Source: Candidatus Sulfotelmatobacter sp. (lineage in GTDB: Bacteria > Acidobacteriota > Terriglobia > Terriglobales > Acidobacteriaceae). Taken from it: 58,110 nt of DNA. The position numbers and the translations under genes were made by a program. The first letter of the stretch is position 1. Every line of letters begins with the position of its first letter. Under the pieces are notes generated by a model. That model saw only the letters and a list, made by a program, of their open reading frames with translations, searched no databases and was not told the DNA's origin. Positions 52,104 to 58,110 of the stretch are shown here, one piece after another. The stretch covers positions 1 through 58,110 of the forward strand of contig JADGNQ010000022.1 in the NCBI GenBank assembly GCA_017883385.1, written 5' to 3'.

Positions 52104-52769
52104 ATGGCCAATCTTTTTGAACTCCCCCGGTACATTGCAGTGGAAGGCCCCATCCGAGTGGGCAAGAGCACGCTGGCGCGCATTCTGGGCGAGCGACTGA
52201 ATGCCCAGCGCGTCATGGAGCCCGAAGAGAATCCATTTCTGGGTCCTTTTTATGAAGGAGAGCGCGGAGCCGCGTTCCAGGCGCAGTTCACCTTTTTGGT
52301 GCGGCGGTTCGAGCAGTTGCAGGCGCTCGACCTGGGAGCGCGGTCGCAGAAGGCGGTCGTTGCGGATTTCATTTTTGAGAAAGACAAGTTGTTTGCCTGC
52401 CTGAATTTGACTGACCAGGAACTCGATACCTACAACCGCTACTACAACCATTTCCGCGAGCAATTGCCCACGCCCGACCTGGTGATTTATTTGCAGGCCA
52501 CGCCCGAGGTGCTGAAGAAGCGGCTCAAGAAAAAGAATGCTCCGGGCGAGCGGGCCGTGAGCGACGAGTATCTGGAGGAAGTGGTCAAGGCGTACGAACA
52601 CTTCTTTTTTCACTACACGTCGTCGGATTTGCTGATCGTTAATACGTCGGAAATTGATTTCGTCGATCGCAACGAGGACCTGCAGGAACTCCTGCGCAAA
52701 GTCACCGAGCCGATCAAGGGGACGCAGTACTTCTTGCCGCTGGGTGGGCAGGACGCGGTGGGGGTGTAG
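52104..52769 (+). CDS. Deoxynucleoside kinase (deoxyadenosine/deoxyguanosine kinase type)
   Basis: A 221-residue cytosolic kinase. It has the P-loop GPIRVGKST (15-23), the substrate segment RVMEPEENPFLGPFYEG, the DFIFEKDKLFA motif typical of the bacterial dNK family, and the lid region KKRLKKKNAPGERAVSDEYLEEV with basic residues. These enzymes phosphorylate deoxynucleosides for salvage. The length is normal. Specificity among dA, dG and dC is not fixed by what is visible. It is the first gene after the heptamer-repeat spacer and converges with the vapBC pair. Confidence 0.85.
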   Translation: MANLFELPRYIAVEGPIRVGKSTLARILGERLNAQRVMEPEENPFLGPFYEGERGAAFQAQFTFLVRRFEQLQALDLGARSQKAVVADFIFEKDKLFACLNLTDQELDTYNRYYNHFREQLPTPDLVIYLQATPEVLKKRLKKKNAPGERAVSDEYLEEVVKAYEHFFFHYTSSDLLIVNTSEIDFVDRNEDLQELLRKVTEPIKGTQYFLPLGGQDAVGV

Positions 52770-52787
52770 GGAACCGTCTGGACCGGG

Positions 52788-53231
52788 CTACTTTTCGTAC
52801 CGCGGTAGCGAGTATAGCGACAGTGTCTTTCCAACCTTGGAAAATTCTGGATCGGCTGTGACCAGCCATGCGCCGCGCTCGATGGCGAGCTCGGCGGCGA
52901 AGGCGTCGGCGTAGCCCAGGTTGTGCTTTTGTTTGAGGGCGGCGGCGCGGGTGGCGCGCTCTCGATCTGCGGCGATGACGGCGATCGGCATCTCCTGCAA
53001 TCTGGCTTCGGCTTCGCGGGCCTTAGCCTCGCCGTGTCGCCTCCACGCAGTGTAGAAGACTTCACCCCAATTCACCGCTGACATCAAGAGCGGCAAGTCT
53101 AGTCGCAGGGCCTCACCCACGAGCCGTTCAATTTTTCCCGCGACACCCTCGCGGTCTTCGAAGAAGCCGATCAAGGCGTTGGCGTCGAGCACATATCGCC
53201 GCGTTCCGCCACGAGATGACGATGGGGACAT
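52788..53231 (-). CDS. vapC: VapC-type PIN-domain toxin
   Basis: A 147-residue PIN-domain RNase. The four acidic residues of the active site are present: Asp16 (VLDANALIGFF), Glu57 (NWGEVFY), Asp109 (GYADAFAAELA) and Asp127 (VTADPEF). VapC toxins cut tRNA or rRNA and stop translation. The gene starts three bases after the stop of the VapB-type antitoxin gene, so the two form one operon. The first 12 residues are polar and unlikely to be essential. The target is unknown. Confidence 0.92.
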   Translation of the reverse strand: MSPSSSRGGTRRYVLDANALIGFFEDREGVAGKIERLVGEALRLDLPLLMSAVNWGEVFYTAWRRHGEAKAREAEARLQEMPIAVIAADRERATRAAALKQKHNLGYADAFAAELAIERGAWLVTADPEFSKVGKTLSLYSLPRYEK

Positions 53232-53234
53232 TTC

Positions 53235-53492
53235 TTACTCTCGCCTGCGCTCGCGTTCGCGTTCGCGCTCGCGATCCGCGAAATGCTCCTCGAACATGGA
53301 CGGCTCACCCGGTTTTGGCTTAAGGAATCCTCGGATCTCGCTCAGCTGTGCGGTGATCGGGGTTAGCACCAAGCGGCCCTTTTCTTCGGTCCAAGTTGCA
53401 CGAGTGCCCTTTTCAAGCCCGAACTGCTCGCGTAGCTCGGCGGGAATGACGACCTGACCTTTCGAACTGATCACGGTGCGGTAGGTGGACAT
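53235..53492 (-). CDS. vapB: VapB/AbrB-type antitoxin
   Basis: An 85-residue SpoVT/AbrB-fold DNA-binding antitoxin. The N-terminal swapped-hairpin domain reads YRTVISSKGQVVIPAELREQFGLEKGT, and the C-terminal half (GFLKPKPGEPSMFEEHFAD) should wrap the toxin. The end of the protein is a run of Glu-Arg repeats (RERERERER) encoded by a CG-rich hexamer-like repeat, which may vary in length between strains. It lies three bases before vapC and behind a double palindromic operator, as expected for conditional cooperation with autoregulation. Confidence 0.9.
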   Translation of the reverse strand: MSTYRTVISSKGQVVIPAELREQFGLEKGTRATWTEEKGRLVLTPITAQLSEIRGFLKPKPGEPSMFEEHFADRERERERERRRE

Positions 53493-53499
53493 AAAGCGA

Positions 53500-53546
53500 T
53501 CTTACCATCAAGTAAGACGGTATACAATATGTCTTACTTGTATACC
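53500..53546 (-). promoter_or_regulatory. vapBC operator with interleaved palindromes
   Basis: Perfect arms CAAGTAAGAC (53509-53518) and GTCTTACTTG (53531-53540), and a second perfect pair GGTATAC (53519-53525) and GTATACC (53540-53546) interleaved with the first. An extra TCTTAC half-site is at 53500-53505. The sites lie directly upstream of vapB and cover the likely promoter. Confidence 0.75.
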
Positions 53547-53574
53547 CACAATACGCGGCAGGCTGACAATCCCC

Positions 53575-53640
53575 CAGAGGCTAAAGCCATTGTCTATTGG
53601 TCGCGCCAGGAGGCACGGCTTGAAGCCGTGCCCTTCCCAA
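53575..53640. repeat. Hairpin repeat between vapBC and panB
   Basis: AGAGGCTAAAGCC followed by GGCACGGCTTGAAGCCGTGCC, a perfect eight-base stem. The GGCTAAAGCC motif also occurs near 15.9 and 35.3 kb. Confidence 0.55.
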
Positions 53641-53784
53641 ACCCACTGAGAACATTGACGATAGAAGGCCATCGACTAGTGACGTTCTTGCGGCTACAAT
53701 AACTTGAGCGTCATCAAAGTTCTAGACGCCAAGATGCGTGTACAGGCTCTATCCGCCCGAGGCGGAGGGGCACTGGAGGACATC

Positions 53785-54690
53785 ATGAGTTTGACCCCTA
53801 TCGGGGGCCGTCTCTTCGACGGCTCCGGTCGGAAGATCACCACCGCGTCTCTGCGGGAACAGAAACTCCGCCACGAATCCATCACTTGCCTCACTGCTTA
53901 TGACTACGCGTCCGCGCGCCTGGTGGACGAGGCCGGCATCGACATGGTGCTGGTGGGCGATTCGCTCGCTCAAACGATGCTGGGCTACGAGAACACGCTC
54001 TCGGTCACGATGGACGAGATGCTGCACCACGTGAAGGCGGTGCGGCGTGGTGTGAAGAACGCTCTGCTCGTCGCGGACATGCCGTACGGGTCTTATCAGA
54101 TAGACGCCAAAACCGCCATTAGCAACGCTGCCCGCTTTGTGAAAGAAGGCGGTGCGGAGGTGGTGAAGATTGAGGGTGGGGAGAAGCGCGCCGAATTGAT
54201 CCGGCAGATTATAGACGCGGAGATTCCTGTGGCGGGGCACATCGGACTCACGCCGCAATCGGTCAATGTGATGGGCGGATACAAGGTGCAGGGGAAGAGT
54301 TTGGGTGGGATTGAGCAATTGATGCGCGATGCGGTGGCGCTCGACCACGCGGGCGTGGCCTGTCTGTATCTTGAGGGCATTCCGCGCGAAGTGGCAGCGA
54401 TGATCACGGCGGAAGTGGACACTCCGACCATCGGGATTGGCGCTGGGCCTGAGTGCGACGGGCAGGTACTGGTGTTTCATGACATTCTGAACCTGACGTT
54501 TGGACCTCCGGCGAAGTTTGTGCGGCGCTACGGAGATGCGGCGGCGCTGATCACGAATGCGGTGCAGGCGTTTCGCGCGGACGTGCGATCGCACCAGTAT
54601 CCGTCGGATGAAGAGTCGTATCATTTGCCCAAGGAGACTAAGGCTGGGCTCGATACCGTGCTGGCGCGGAAACGGGCTATGCGGCGGTAG
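53785..54690 (+). CDS. panB: 3-methyl-2-oxobutanoate hydroxymethyltransferase
   Basis: A 301-residue TIM-barrel enzyme adding a hydroxymethyl group to ketoisovalerate to give ketopantoate, the first step of pantothenate and CoA synthesis. The ATG at 53785 is used because GGAGG lies seven bases upstream; a longer frame from 53704 has no ribosome-binding site. Landmarks are ITCLTAYDYASARLVDEAG, the Mg-binding LVGDSLAQTMLG, ADMPYGSY, VKIEGG, GHIGLTPQSVNVMGGYKVQG and LYLEGIPREVA, then GIGAGPECDGQVLV. It lies 0.85 kb upstream of panC on the same strand, with two small genes between them. Confidence 0.96.
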   Translation: MSLTPIGGRLFDGSGRKITTASLREQKLRHESITCLTAYDYASARLVDEAGIDMVLVGDSLAQTMLGYENTLSVTMDEMLHHVKAVRRGVKNALLVADMPYGSYQIDAKTAISNAARFVKEGGAEVVKIEGGEKRAELIRQIIDAEIPVAGHIGLTPQSVNVMGGYKVQGKSLGGIEQLMRDAVALDHAGVACLYLEGIPREVAAMITAEVDTPTIGIGAGPECDGQVLVFHDILNLTFGPPAKFVRRYGDAAALITNAVQAFRADVRSHQYPSDEESYHLPKETKAGLDTVLARKRAMRR

Positions 54691-54700
54691 AAGAGCAAGG

Positions 54701-54813
54701 GTCGGGACCAAGGGATCAGGGGCTAGGCCGTCGTCCGGAACAAATGAGCCATTCTTCCCGTAGTCACTGGTGGGGGGCTCTGAATCCCTGAGCCCTGACC
54801 CCTAGCCCCTGAA
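54701..54813. repeat. Heptanucleotide repeats as inverted arms downstream of panB
   Basis: Left arm 54701-54728 (GTCGGGA, CCAAGGG, ATCAGGG, GCTAGGC) and right arm 54786-54813 (CCCTGAG, CCCTGAC, CCCTAGC, CCCTGAA), with the 13-base pair ATCAGGGGCTAGG / CCTAGCCCCTGAA almost perfect. The gap is 57 bases. It lies between panB and the small membrane-protein gene. Confidence 0.8.
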
Positions 54814-54842
54814 CGGTGCTAGGCTATTGGGAAGGAGGTCCT

Positions 54843-55049
54843 ATGATTTTCCCCGCGTTTTTCCTTTTCCCGCTCTTCGGCTTCGGGACCGTGATGTACT
54901 TTCTGCCGTCGATCATCGCCCTGGCCCGAAGCAAGCGCGATCTTCTTGCGATCTTCCTGCTGAACCTCTTCCTAGGTTGGAGCGTGATTGGATGGATTGT
55001 CGCGCTGGTCTGGGCAGTCAAGACGGACGTTCCCATGATGGTGAGGTAG
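54843..55049 (+). CDS. Small membrane protein of the superinfection-immunity (Imm) family
   Basis: A 68-residue protein with two membrane segments: FFLFPLFGFGTVMYFLPSIIALA and IFLLNLFLGWSVIGWIVALVWAV (quoted in part as landmarks), separated by the basic loop ARSKRD. The start is the ATG at 54843 after a perfect AAGGAGGT. The LLNLFLGWSVIGWIVALVWA signature is that of the superinfection immunity proteins (T4 Imm-like, pfam14373), which are also common as chromosomal genes of unknown role. It may protect against phage DNA injection, but this has not been shown for chromosomal members. Confidence 0.78.
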   Translation: MIFPAFFLFPLFGFGTVMYFLPSIIALARSKRDLLAIFLLNLFLGWSVIGWIVALVWAVKTDVPMMVR

Positions 55050-55080
55050 CTTCGGCCCTGTGATCTGCACGTCTCAGCGC

Positions 55081-55506
55081 ATGCGGGCGGCGTCGATTCT
55101 GCTGCTGGGGATGTCTCTGGTTGCGTGTTCCTCGCAGCAGAATGCGGTGACGGAGCCCGATCCGAGCGCCCTGTTGCAGGCCCTTCCTCCGGCGGATGCT
55201 GCGCAGTACGAGCACGTTCAAGACATGAAGAACTGGCGCAACCCTTACCTCATCGTCCGCACGGACGGGGTGGCCCTGTTCGATACGGCAGACCGTGCGG
55301 AAATCATCCTAAAGCCCGACGATCTGCTGGCGGCATTGGCGCGTCTGCCGGCTTCGAACTGGCCTTATGGGCGGGTGGTGGCGGCGGCGGAGAATGGAGT
55401 CAGGGCGTCAGAGCAGGATGGCGTCGCCATTCGTCGCAACAAAGGCATTGTGGGTGGCATGCTGGAGGGCGCGCACATTGCCATCAGGTGGGTGCCGGCG
55501 GCGTGA
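55081..55506 (+). CDS. Small lipoprotein of unknown function
   Basis: A 141-residue exported lipoprotein. The ATG at 55081 gives MRAASILLLGMSLVACSSQQ, with a lipobox (LVAC) cutting before Cys16; no clear Shine-Dalgarno is seen, and a GTG at 55060 is an alternative. The mature part is soluble and acidic, with NWRNPYLIVRTDGVALFD, a helical LKPDDLLAALARLPASNWPYGRVVA and a final GAHIAIRWVPA. No known family is recognised. It starts 31 bases after the small membrane-protein gene, so the two are probably co-transcribed with panB upstream and panC downstream. Confidence 0.68.
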   Translation: MRAASILLLGMSLVACSSQQNAVTEPDPSALLQALPPADAAQYEHVQDMKNWRNPYLIVRTDGVALFDTADRAEIILKPDDLLAALARLPASNWPYGRVVAAAENGVRASEQDGVAIRRNKGIVGGMLEGAHIAIRWVPAA

Positions 55507-55540
55507 GGCGCGAGGAATTCTCAGGTTATGCCGACCAATT

Positions 55541-56545
55541 GTGCCGACCAACAGAGTCGAGCTGCGCTCGACGGACAGCCCCTTCGGCTTCGCTCAGGGC
55601 AAGCTTCGGCGGCTGTCCCCACATTCAAGGCTTGAGCATCTTCTGAAGACCTTCACGACCATTGACGAAATGCGGAGTGCCTCTCGCGCTGCCCGGCGCG
55701 CTGGCAAGCGGCTGGGATTTGTTCCGACCATGGGAGCGCTGCATGAGGGGCATCTTTCACTCGTTCGCGCGGCGAAGGCGTCATGCGAACTCGTGGCGTC
55801 GTCGATCTTCGTGAATCCGACGCAGTTCGGGCCGAATGAGGACCTGGCGAAATATCCGCGGTCGTTCGAGCGCGATCGGGAACTGCTGGAACGCGAAGGT
55901 GTGGAGTTGCTGTTCGCGCCGTCGGTGGAAGAAATGTATCCCACAGCGGCGGACAGAGCCTGCCCTGAGCTTGCCGAAGGGAGTGTCCGCCCCACACCGG
56001 TGACTTGGGTGACGGTGGAGGAACTGAGCGGCAAGTTGGACGGGCGTTCGCGGCCCGATCATTTTCGCGGCGTTACAACCGTCGTCGCGAAGCTGTTTCA
56101 CATCGTCGAACCGGACGCGGCGTTTTTCGGGCAGAAGGATGCGGCACAGGTGGCGATCATCCGGCGCATGGTGCGGGATCTGAACCTGCCAGTGGAGATT
56201 GTAGTGTGCCCGATCGTGCGCGAGGCTGATGGGCTGGCCATGAGTTCACGGAATGCGTATTTGGATTCCGAGCAGCGGAAGCAGGCGCTGGTGCTGCGTC
56301 GTTCGCTGATGCGCGTGCAGGAGTTGGTGGATGCGGGTGAGCGAGATGCGGGCCGGTTGGCGGCTGCCGGGCGTGAGGCAATTGCGGGGAAACGCTCGGT
56401 GCGTCTCGACTATTTTGAGATCGTGAACCCGGACACGCTCGATCCCGTCGAAGTTGTAGGTGGCACCGTGCTGGTGGCGGTCGCTGCGTTTGTCGGGACT
56501 ACGCGACTGATCGACAACTTACTGCTGGGAAGGGGATCCGGCTAA
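55541..56545 (+). CDS. panC: Pantothenate synthetase, with palindromic elements at its start and inside
   Basis: The enzyme joining pantoate and beta-alanine to pantothenate. Landmarks are FVPTMGALHEGHLSLV (HxGH), SIFVNPTQFGPNEDL, RPDHFRGVTTVVAKLFHIVEPDAAFFGQKDAAQ (landmarks only) and SSRNAYLD. The start is uncertain: the homologous N-terminal strand is LLKTFTTIDEM, and no ATG lies before it. GTG 55541 is used here; CTG 55643 or ATG 55670 are alternatives, the last losing the first strand. Between MYPT and VTWVTVEELS an extra ADRACPELAEGSVRP-like stretch is encoded by a palindromic repeat at 55948-55991 and is absent from typical PanC. The enzyme should still fold because this loop is at the surface. 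Confidence 0.88.
   Translation: MPTNRVELRSTDSPFGFAQGKLRRLSPHSRLEHLLKTFTTIDEMRSASRAARRAGKRLGFVPTMGALHEGHLSLVRAAKASCELVASSIFVNPTQFGPNEDLAKYPRSFERDRELLEREGVELLFAPSVEEMYPTAADRACPELAEGSVRPTPVTWVTVEELSGKLDGRSRPDHFRGVTTVVAKLFHIVEPDAAFFGQKDAAQVAIIRRMVRDLNLPVEIVVCPIVREADGLAMSSRNAYLDSEQRKQALVLRRSLMRVQELVDAGERDAGRLAAAGREAIAGKRSVRLDYFEIVNPDTLDPVEVVGGTVLVAVAAFVGTTRLIDNLLLGRGSG
55573..55618. repeat. Family D hairpin at the start of panC
   Basis: GGACAGCC at 55573-55580 pairs with GGCTGTCC at 55611-55618 around CTTCGGCTTCGCTCAGGG-type sequence. It lies between the lipoprotein gene and the first conserved residues of panC, and probably displaced the native panC ribosome-binding site. Confidence 0.7.
55948..55993 (+). 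repeat. Palindromic element inserted in frame in panC
   Basis: Perfect ends GGCGGACA (55948-55955) and TGTCCGCC (55984-55991). The inside holds GCCTGCCCTGAGCTTGCCGA, a repeat motif also seen at 25088 and, inverted, at 55580. The reading frame of panC stays open through it. Confidence 0.85.
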
Positions 56546-56590
56546 GATCGCTCCTCCCCGCCTTCCAATCGAATTGTACCGGCGTCCTGG

Positions 56591-57328
56591 TTAAGGATTC
56601 GGGTAGATGTAGTAAGGATCGTCGTAGCTCCACCACGGGTTATACGAGTACGCGGGCCAATCCCAAAAGGGACTCCAACCGAGGCCCCAACCAAATCCCC
56701 AGCCGCATCCCCAGCAACCACCCCAACCCCAACCGCGGCCCCAACCAAAACCGCCGCCCCAGCCGAAACGACCTCCGCGCCAACCTCCGCCTCGGAAGGC
56801 AGAGCCAGATCCGAAGCCGCCGCGGCCGAACGACGCAGCGTTCGACCGCACTCCAAGCGCATTGTGGGTGCCTCCGAAGCCATGCCACTGCCCGTCGGCC
56901 ATGCGCGCGCCGCGCGCAGAACCCATGCCCGCGCCACGACCGGAGCCCATGCCCCCGTCGTTTGCTGATCTGCCAAACGAATGCCAACCCGGCGATGTGT
57001 TCCGGTTGCCTCGTCCCTCCGACGACCAGGCCCTGGCATTGCCGGAATTGCGCGCCCCTGCTCCCATCCTTGCGGATCGGCCCGCGCCTCCGTACATGCC
57101 GCCGCGATAGCCACCAGTGGACGACCCGCCGCCATGGAAGCTGCCACCGCCACCGCCGTGGAAACCACCGCCGCCGCCATGGAAGCTCCCGCCGCCTCCG
57201 CCGTGGAACCCTCCGCCGCCACCTCCACCATGACCACCATGTTGGGCAAAAGCGGGGATCGGCGCGCAAACGAGTGTGAACGAAGCGATACCTGCAAGAA
57301 GAGTCTTCAGCAAGGTGGGGTTCCTCAT
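56591..57328 (-). CDS. Secreted glycine-rich protein
   Basis: A 245-residue exported protein. The ATG at 57328 follows AAGGAG, and the signal peptide ends near PAFAQ at about residue 29. Residues 30-75 are HGG and GGGGGSFHGG repeats. The middle is rich in Gly, Ser, Arg and Asn, and residues 185-225 are Gly-Trp-Phe repeats (GWGRGWGWGG), followed by an aromatic tail with several Pro, Trp and Tyr. Only two Cys are present, both in the Gly-Trp region. No catalytic motif is visible. Low-complexity proteins of this kind are usually structural, in the envelope or an extracellular matrix. The codon use keeps the frame throughout, which supports it as real. Confidence 0.75.
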   Translation of the reverse strand: MRNPTLLKTLLAGIASFTLVCAPIPAFAQHGGHGGGGGGGFHGGGGGSFHGGGGGFHGGGGGSFHGGGSSTGGYRGGMYGGAGRSARMGAGARNSGNARAWSSEGRGNRNTSPGWHSFGRSANDGGMGSGRGAGMGSARGARMADGQWHGFGGTHNALGVRSNAASFGRGGFGSGSAFRGGGWRGGRFGWGGGFGWGRGWGWGGCWGCGWGFGWGLGWSPFWDWPAYSYNPWWSYDDPYYIYPNP

Positions 57329-57546
57329 ATCAACTCCTTCCACCGAACGACGGTTGGTTGCCCGGGAGGGCAAACCGCCTCTGCCAATCCTACCTCTATT
57401 TGGACTCTGGTTCCATGCGGAAAGTTGTCCGGTGGTCGGAAATCAGGTCTGCGGGCAGTTCGTGGAAAATCGATTTGAACGGGCGGCCTCGCTCAGGACC
57501 AGGCGAATGAGTGTAATGGCGATATTTCGACAACTATACTGGGAGC

Positions 57547-57972
57547 ATGAGAAATCTGTGTGTTTGGGCGGCATTGCTACTCTCTCCAGTTGCTTGCAGT
57601 TTCGCACAGACTGCTCGCATTCGGGTGTTGGATCGAACCGTTATTCAGCAGGACAATAGCCCGTTGGAGTTCGTGCAATGGCGCGGATCGTCGGCTGTTA
57701 TCAAGAATGTTTCAGACAAACGGATTGAGAGTTTTGTGTTCGTTTGTCTGGTCCGAGAGGGGAAAACGTATAGCAAGGTTGGAACCTACGATTCGTCCGA
57801 GGGCTCGATTGATCCGGGAAAATTCACCCACGAAGGAGGCTTTGATGCAACACCTGTCAATGCGTGCAGGTCTTGGAAGGGGCTTCTTGCGGTGGCTAGT
57901 GTGAAGTTCGCCGACGAAAGTTCGTGGGTAAGCCCCCTGATGAACAGCGTTCAAAGTTCTTCGTCGAAGTGA
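57547..57972 (+). CDS. Small secreted protein of unknown function
   Basis: A 141-residue exported protein. The signal peptide is MRNLCVWAALLLSPVACSFAQ, cut near FAQ; the Cys in VACS is also close to a lipobox, so a lipoprotein is possible. The mature part has QWRGSSAVIKNVSDKRIESFVFVCLVREGKTY (landmarks), a beta-sandwich-like alternation, and ends in a serine-rich tail. No known family or motif is recognised. The 218-base spacer before it holds no feature I can support. It ends 138 bases before the window edge. Confidence 0.62.
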   Translation: MRNLCVWAALLLSPVACSFAQTARIRVLDRTVIQQDNSPLEFVQWRGSSAVIKNVSDKRIESFVFVCLVREGKTYSKVGTYDSSEGSIDPGKFTHEGGFDATPVNACRSWKGLLAVASVKFADESSWVSPLMNSVQSSSSK

Positions 57973-58029
57973 GTCGCCCCGAGCGGCCTGATCGCACCAG
58001 TAGTTGATGTAAACAGATGGGATGAGAAG

Positions 58030-58110
58030 GCCGGTCTCCGGCGGGATGCTGTACGCTCCCAAGTTATCGACGTGCTCAAGGCACAGAAGAAAAGGAGACC
58101 GGCAATGAAG
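58030..58110 (+). other. Inverted repeat and first codons of the next gene (cut by window edge)
   Basis: GCCGGTCTCC at 58030-58039 pairs exactly with GGAGACCGGC at 58094-58103. The second arm contains the Shine-Dalgarno (AAAGGAG) of a gene whose ATG is at 58105, of which only two codons are visible. The hairpin could block ribosome binding or could be the left end of an insertion sequence; the identity of the gene cannot be told. Confidence 0.4.

Overview
The window looks like a chromosomal segment of an acidobacterium (Acidobacteriota, probably Terriglobia). No rRNA or other phylogenetic marker was tested, so this rests on gene content. The pointers are: an ADOP-type (acidobacterial duplicated orphan) ABC permease, a very large TonB-dependent receptor with an N-terminal carboxypeptidase-regulatory domain, a GloVer-repeat secreted protein, a ToxR-like wHTH/TolB/TPR regulator, PilZ-domain proteins, GC-rich coding sequence, and a dense population of small palindromic repeats between genes. 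Most genes are housekeeping or surface functions.

Layout. 0-9.9 kb: C-terminal part of ComEC, a DUF2007 protein, a small conserved protein, a secreted GloVer-repeat protein, a fumarylacetoacetate-hydrolase-family enzyme, a YciI/DGPF protein with an ECF42-type sigma factor, an FN3 lipoprotein and a class III aminotransferase. 10-25 kb: a GT-C membrane glycosyltransferase, the hslVU protease, a receiver/PilZ protein, a DDAH-like amidinohydrolase, a GH31 glucosidase, a VOC protein, mfd, galU and a tandem PilZ protein. 25-31.7 kb: purE/purD, an OprB-like porin, a PD-(D/E)XK nuclease, a REP-associated tyrosine transposase (RAYT) and a 6-phosphofructokinase with PPi-type motifs. 31.8-44 kb: aconitase, UspA, an Nramp Mn transporter, an ADOP permease with a C-terminal frameshift, and a TonB-like protein in an operon with a TonB-dependent receptor. 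44-53.5 kb: an S4 RNA-binding protein, a vanadium haloperoxidase-like enzyme, the wHTH/TPR regulator with a decayed paralogue fragment behind it, a DtxR/MntR regulator, hemL, a polysaccharide deacetylase, a deoxynucleoside kinase and a VapBC module. 53.7-58.1 kb: panB and panC (separated by a small membrane protein and a lipoprotein), a glycine-rich secreted protein, a small secreted protein, and the first codons of a further gene.

The most unusual feature is the repeat landscape. At least five dispersed hairpin families can be separated by eye. Family A (ends GGTGCCCC / GTGGGGC, around ten copies) flanks the RAYT gene in inverted orientation, as expected of a REP/RAYT system. One perfect copy lies in frame inside the RAYT coding sequence, and a different palindromic element lies in frame inside panC. 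This resembles the in-frame palindromic elements known from Rickettsia. Family B has conserved ends but a different, still perfectly paired, core in each copy. A separate class consists of heptanucleotide tandem repeats arranged as inverted arms in three intergenic spacers. Together these suggest an active population of non-autonomous palindromic elements, some tolerated inside proteins, with the RAYT as the candidate mobilising enzyme of family A.
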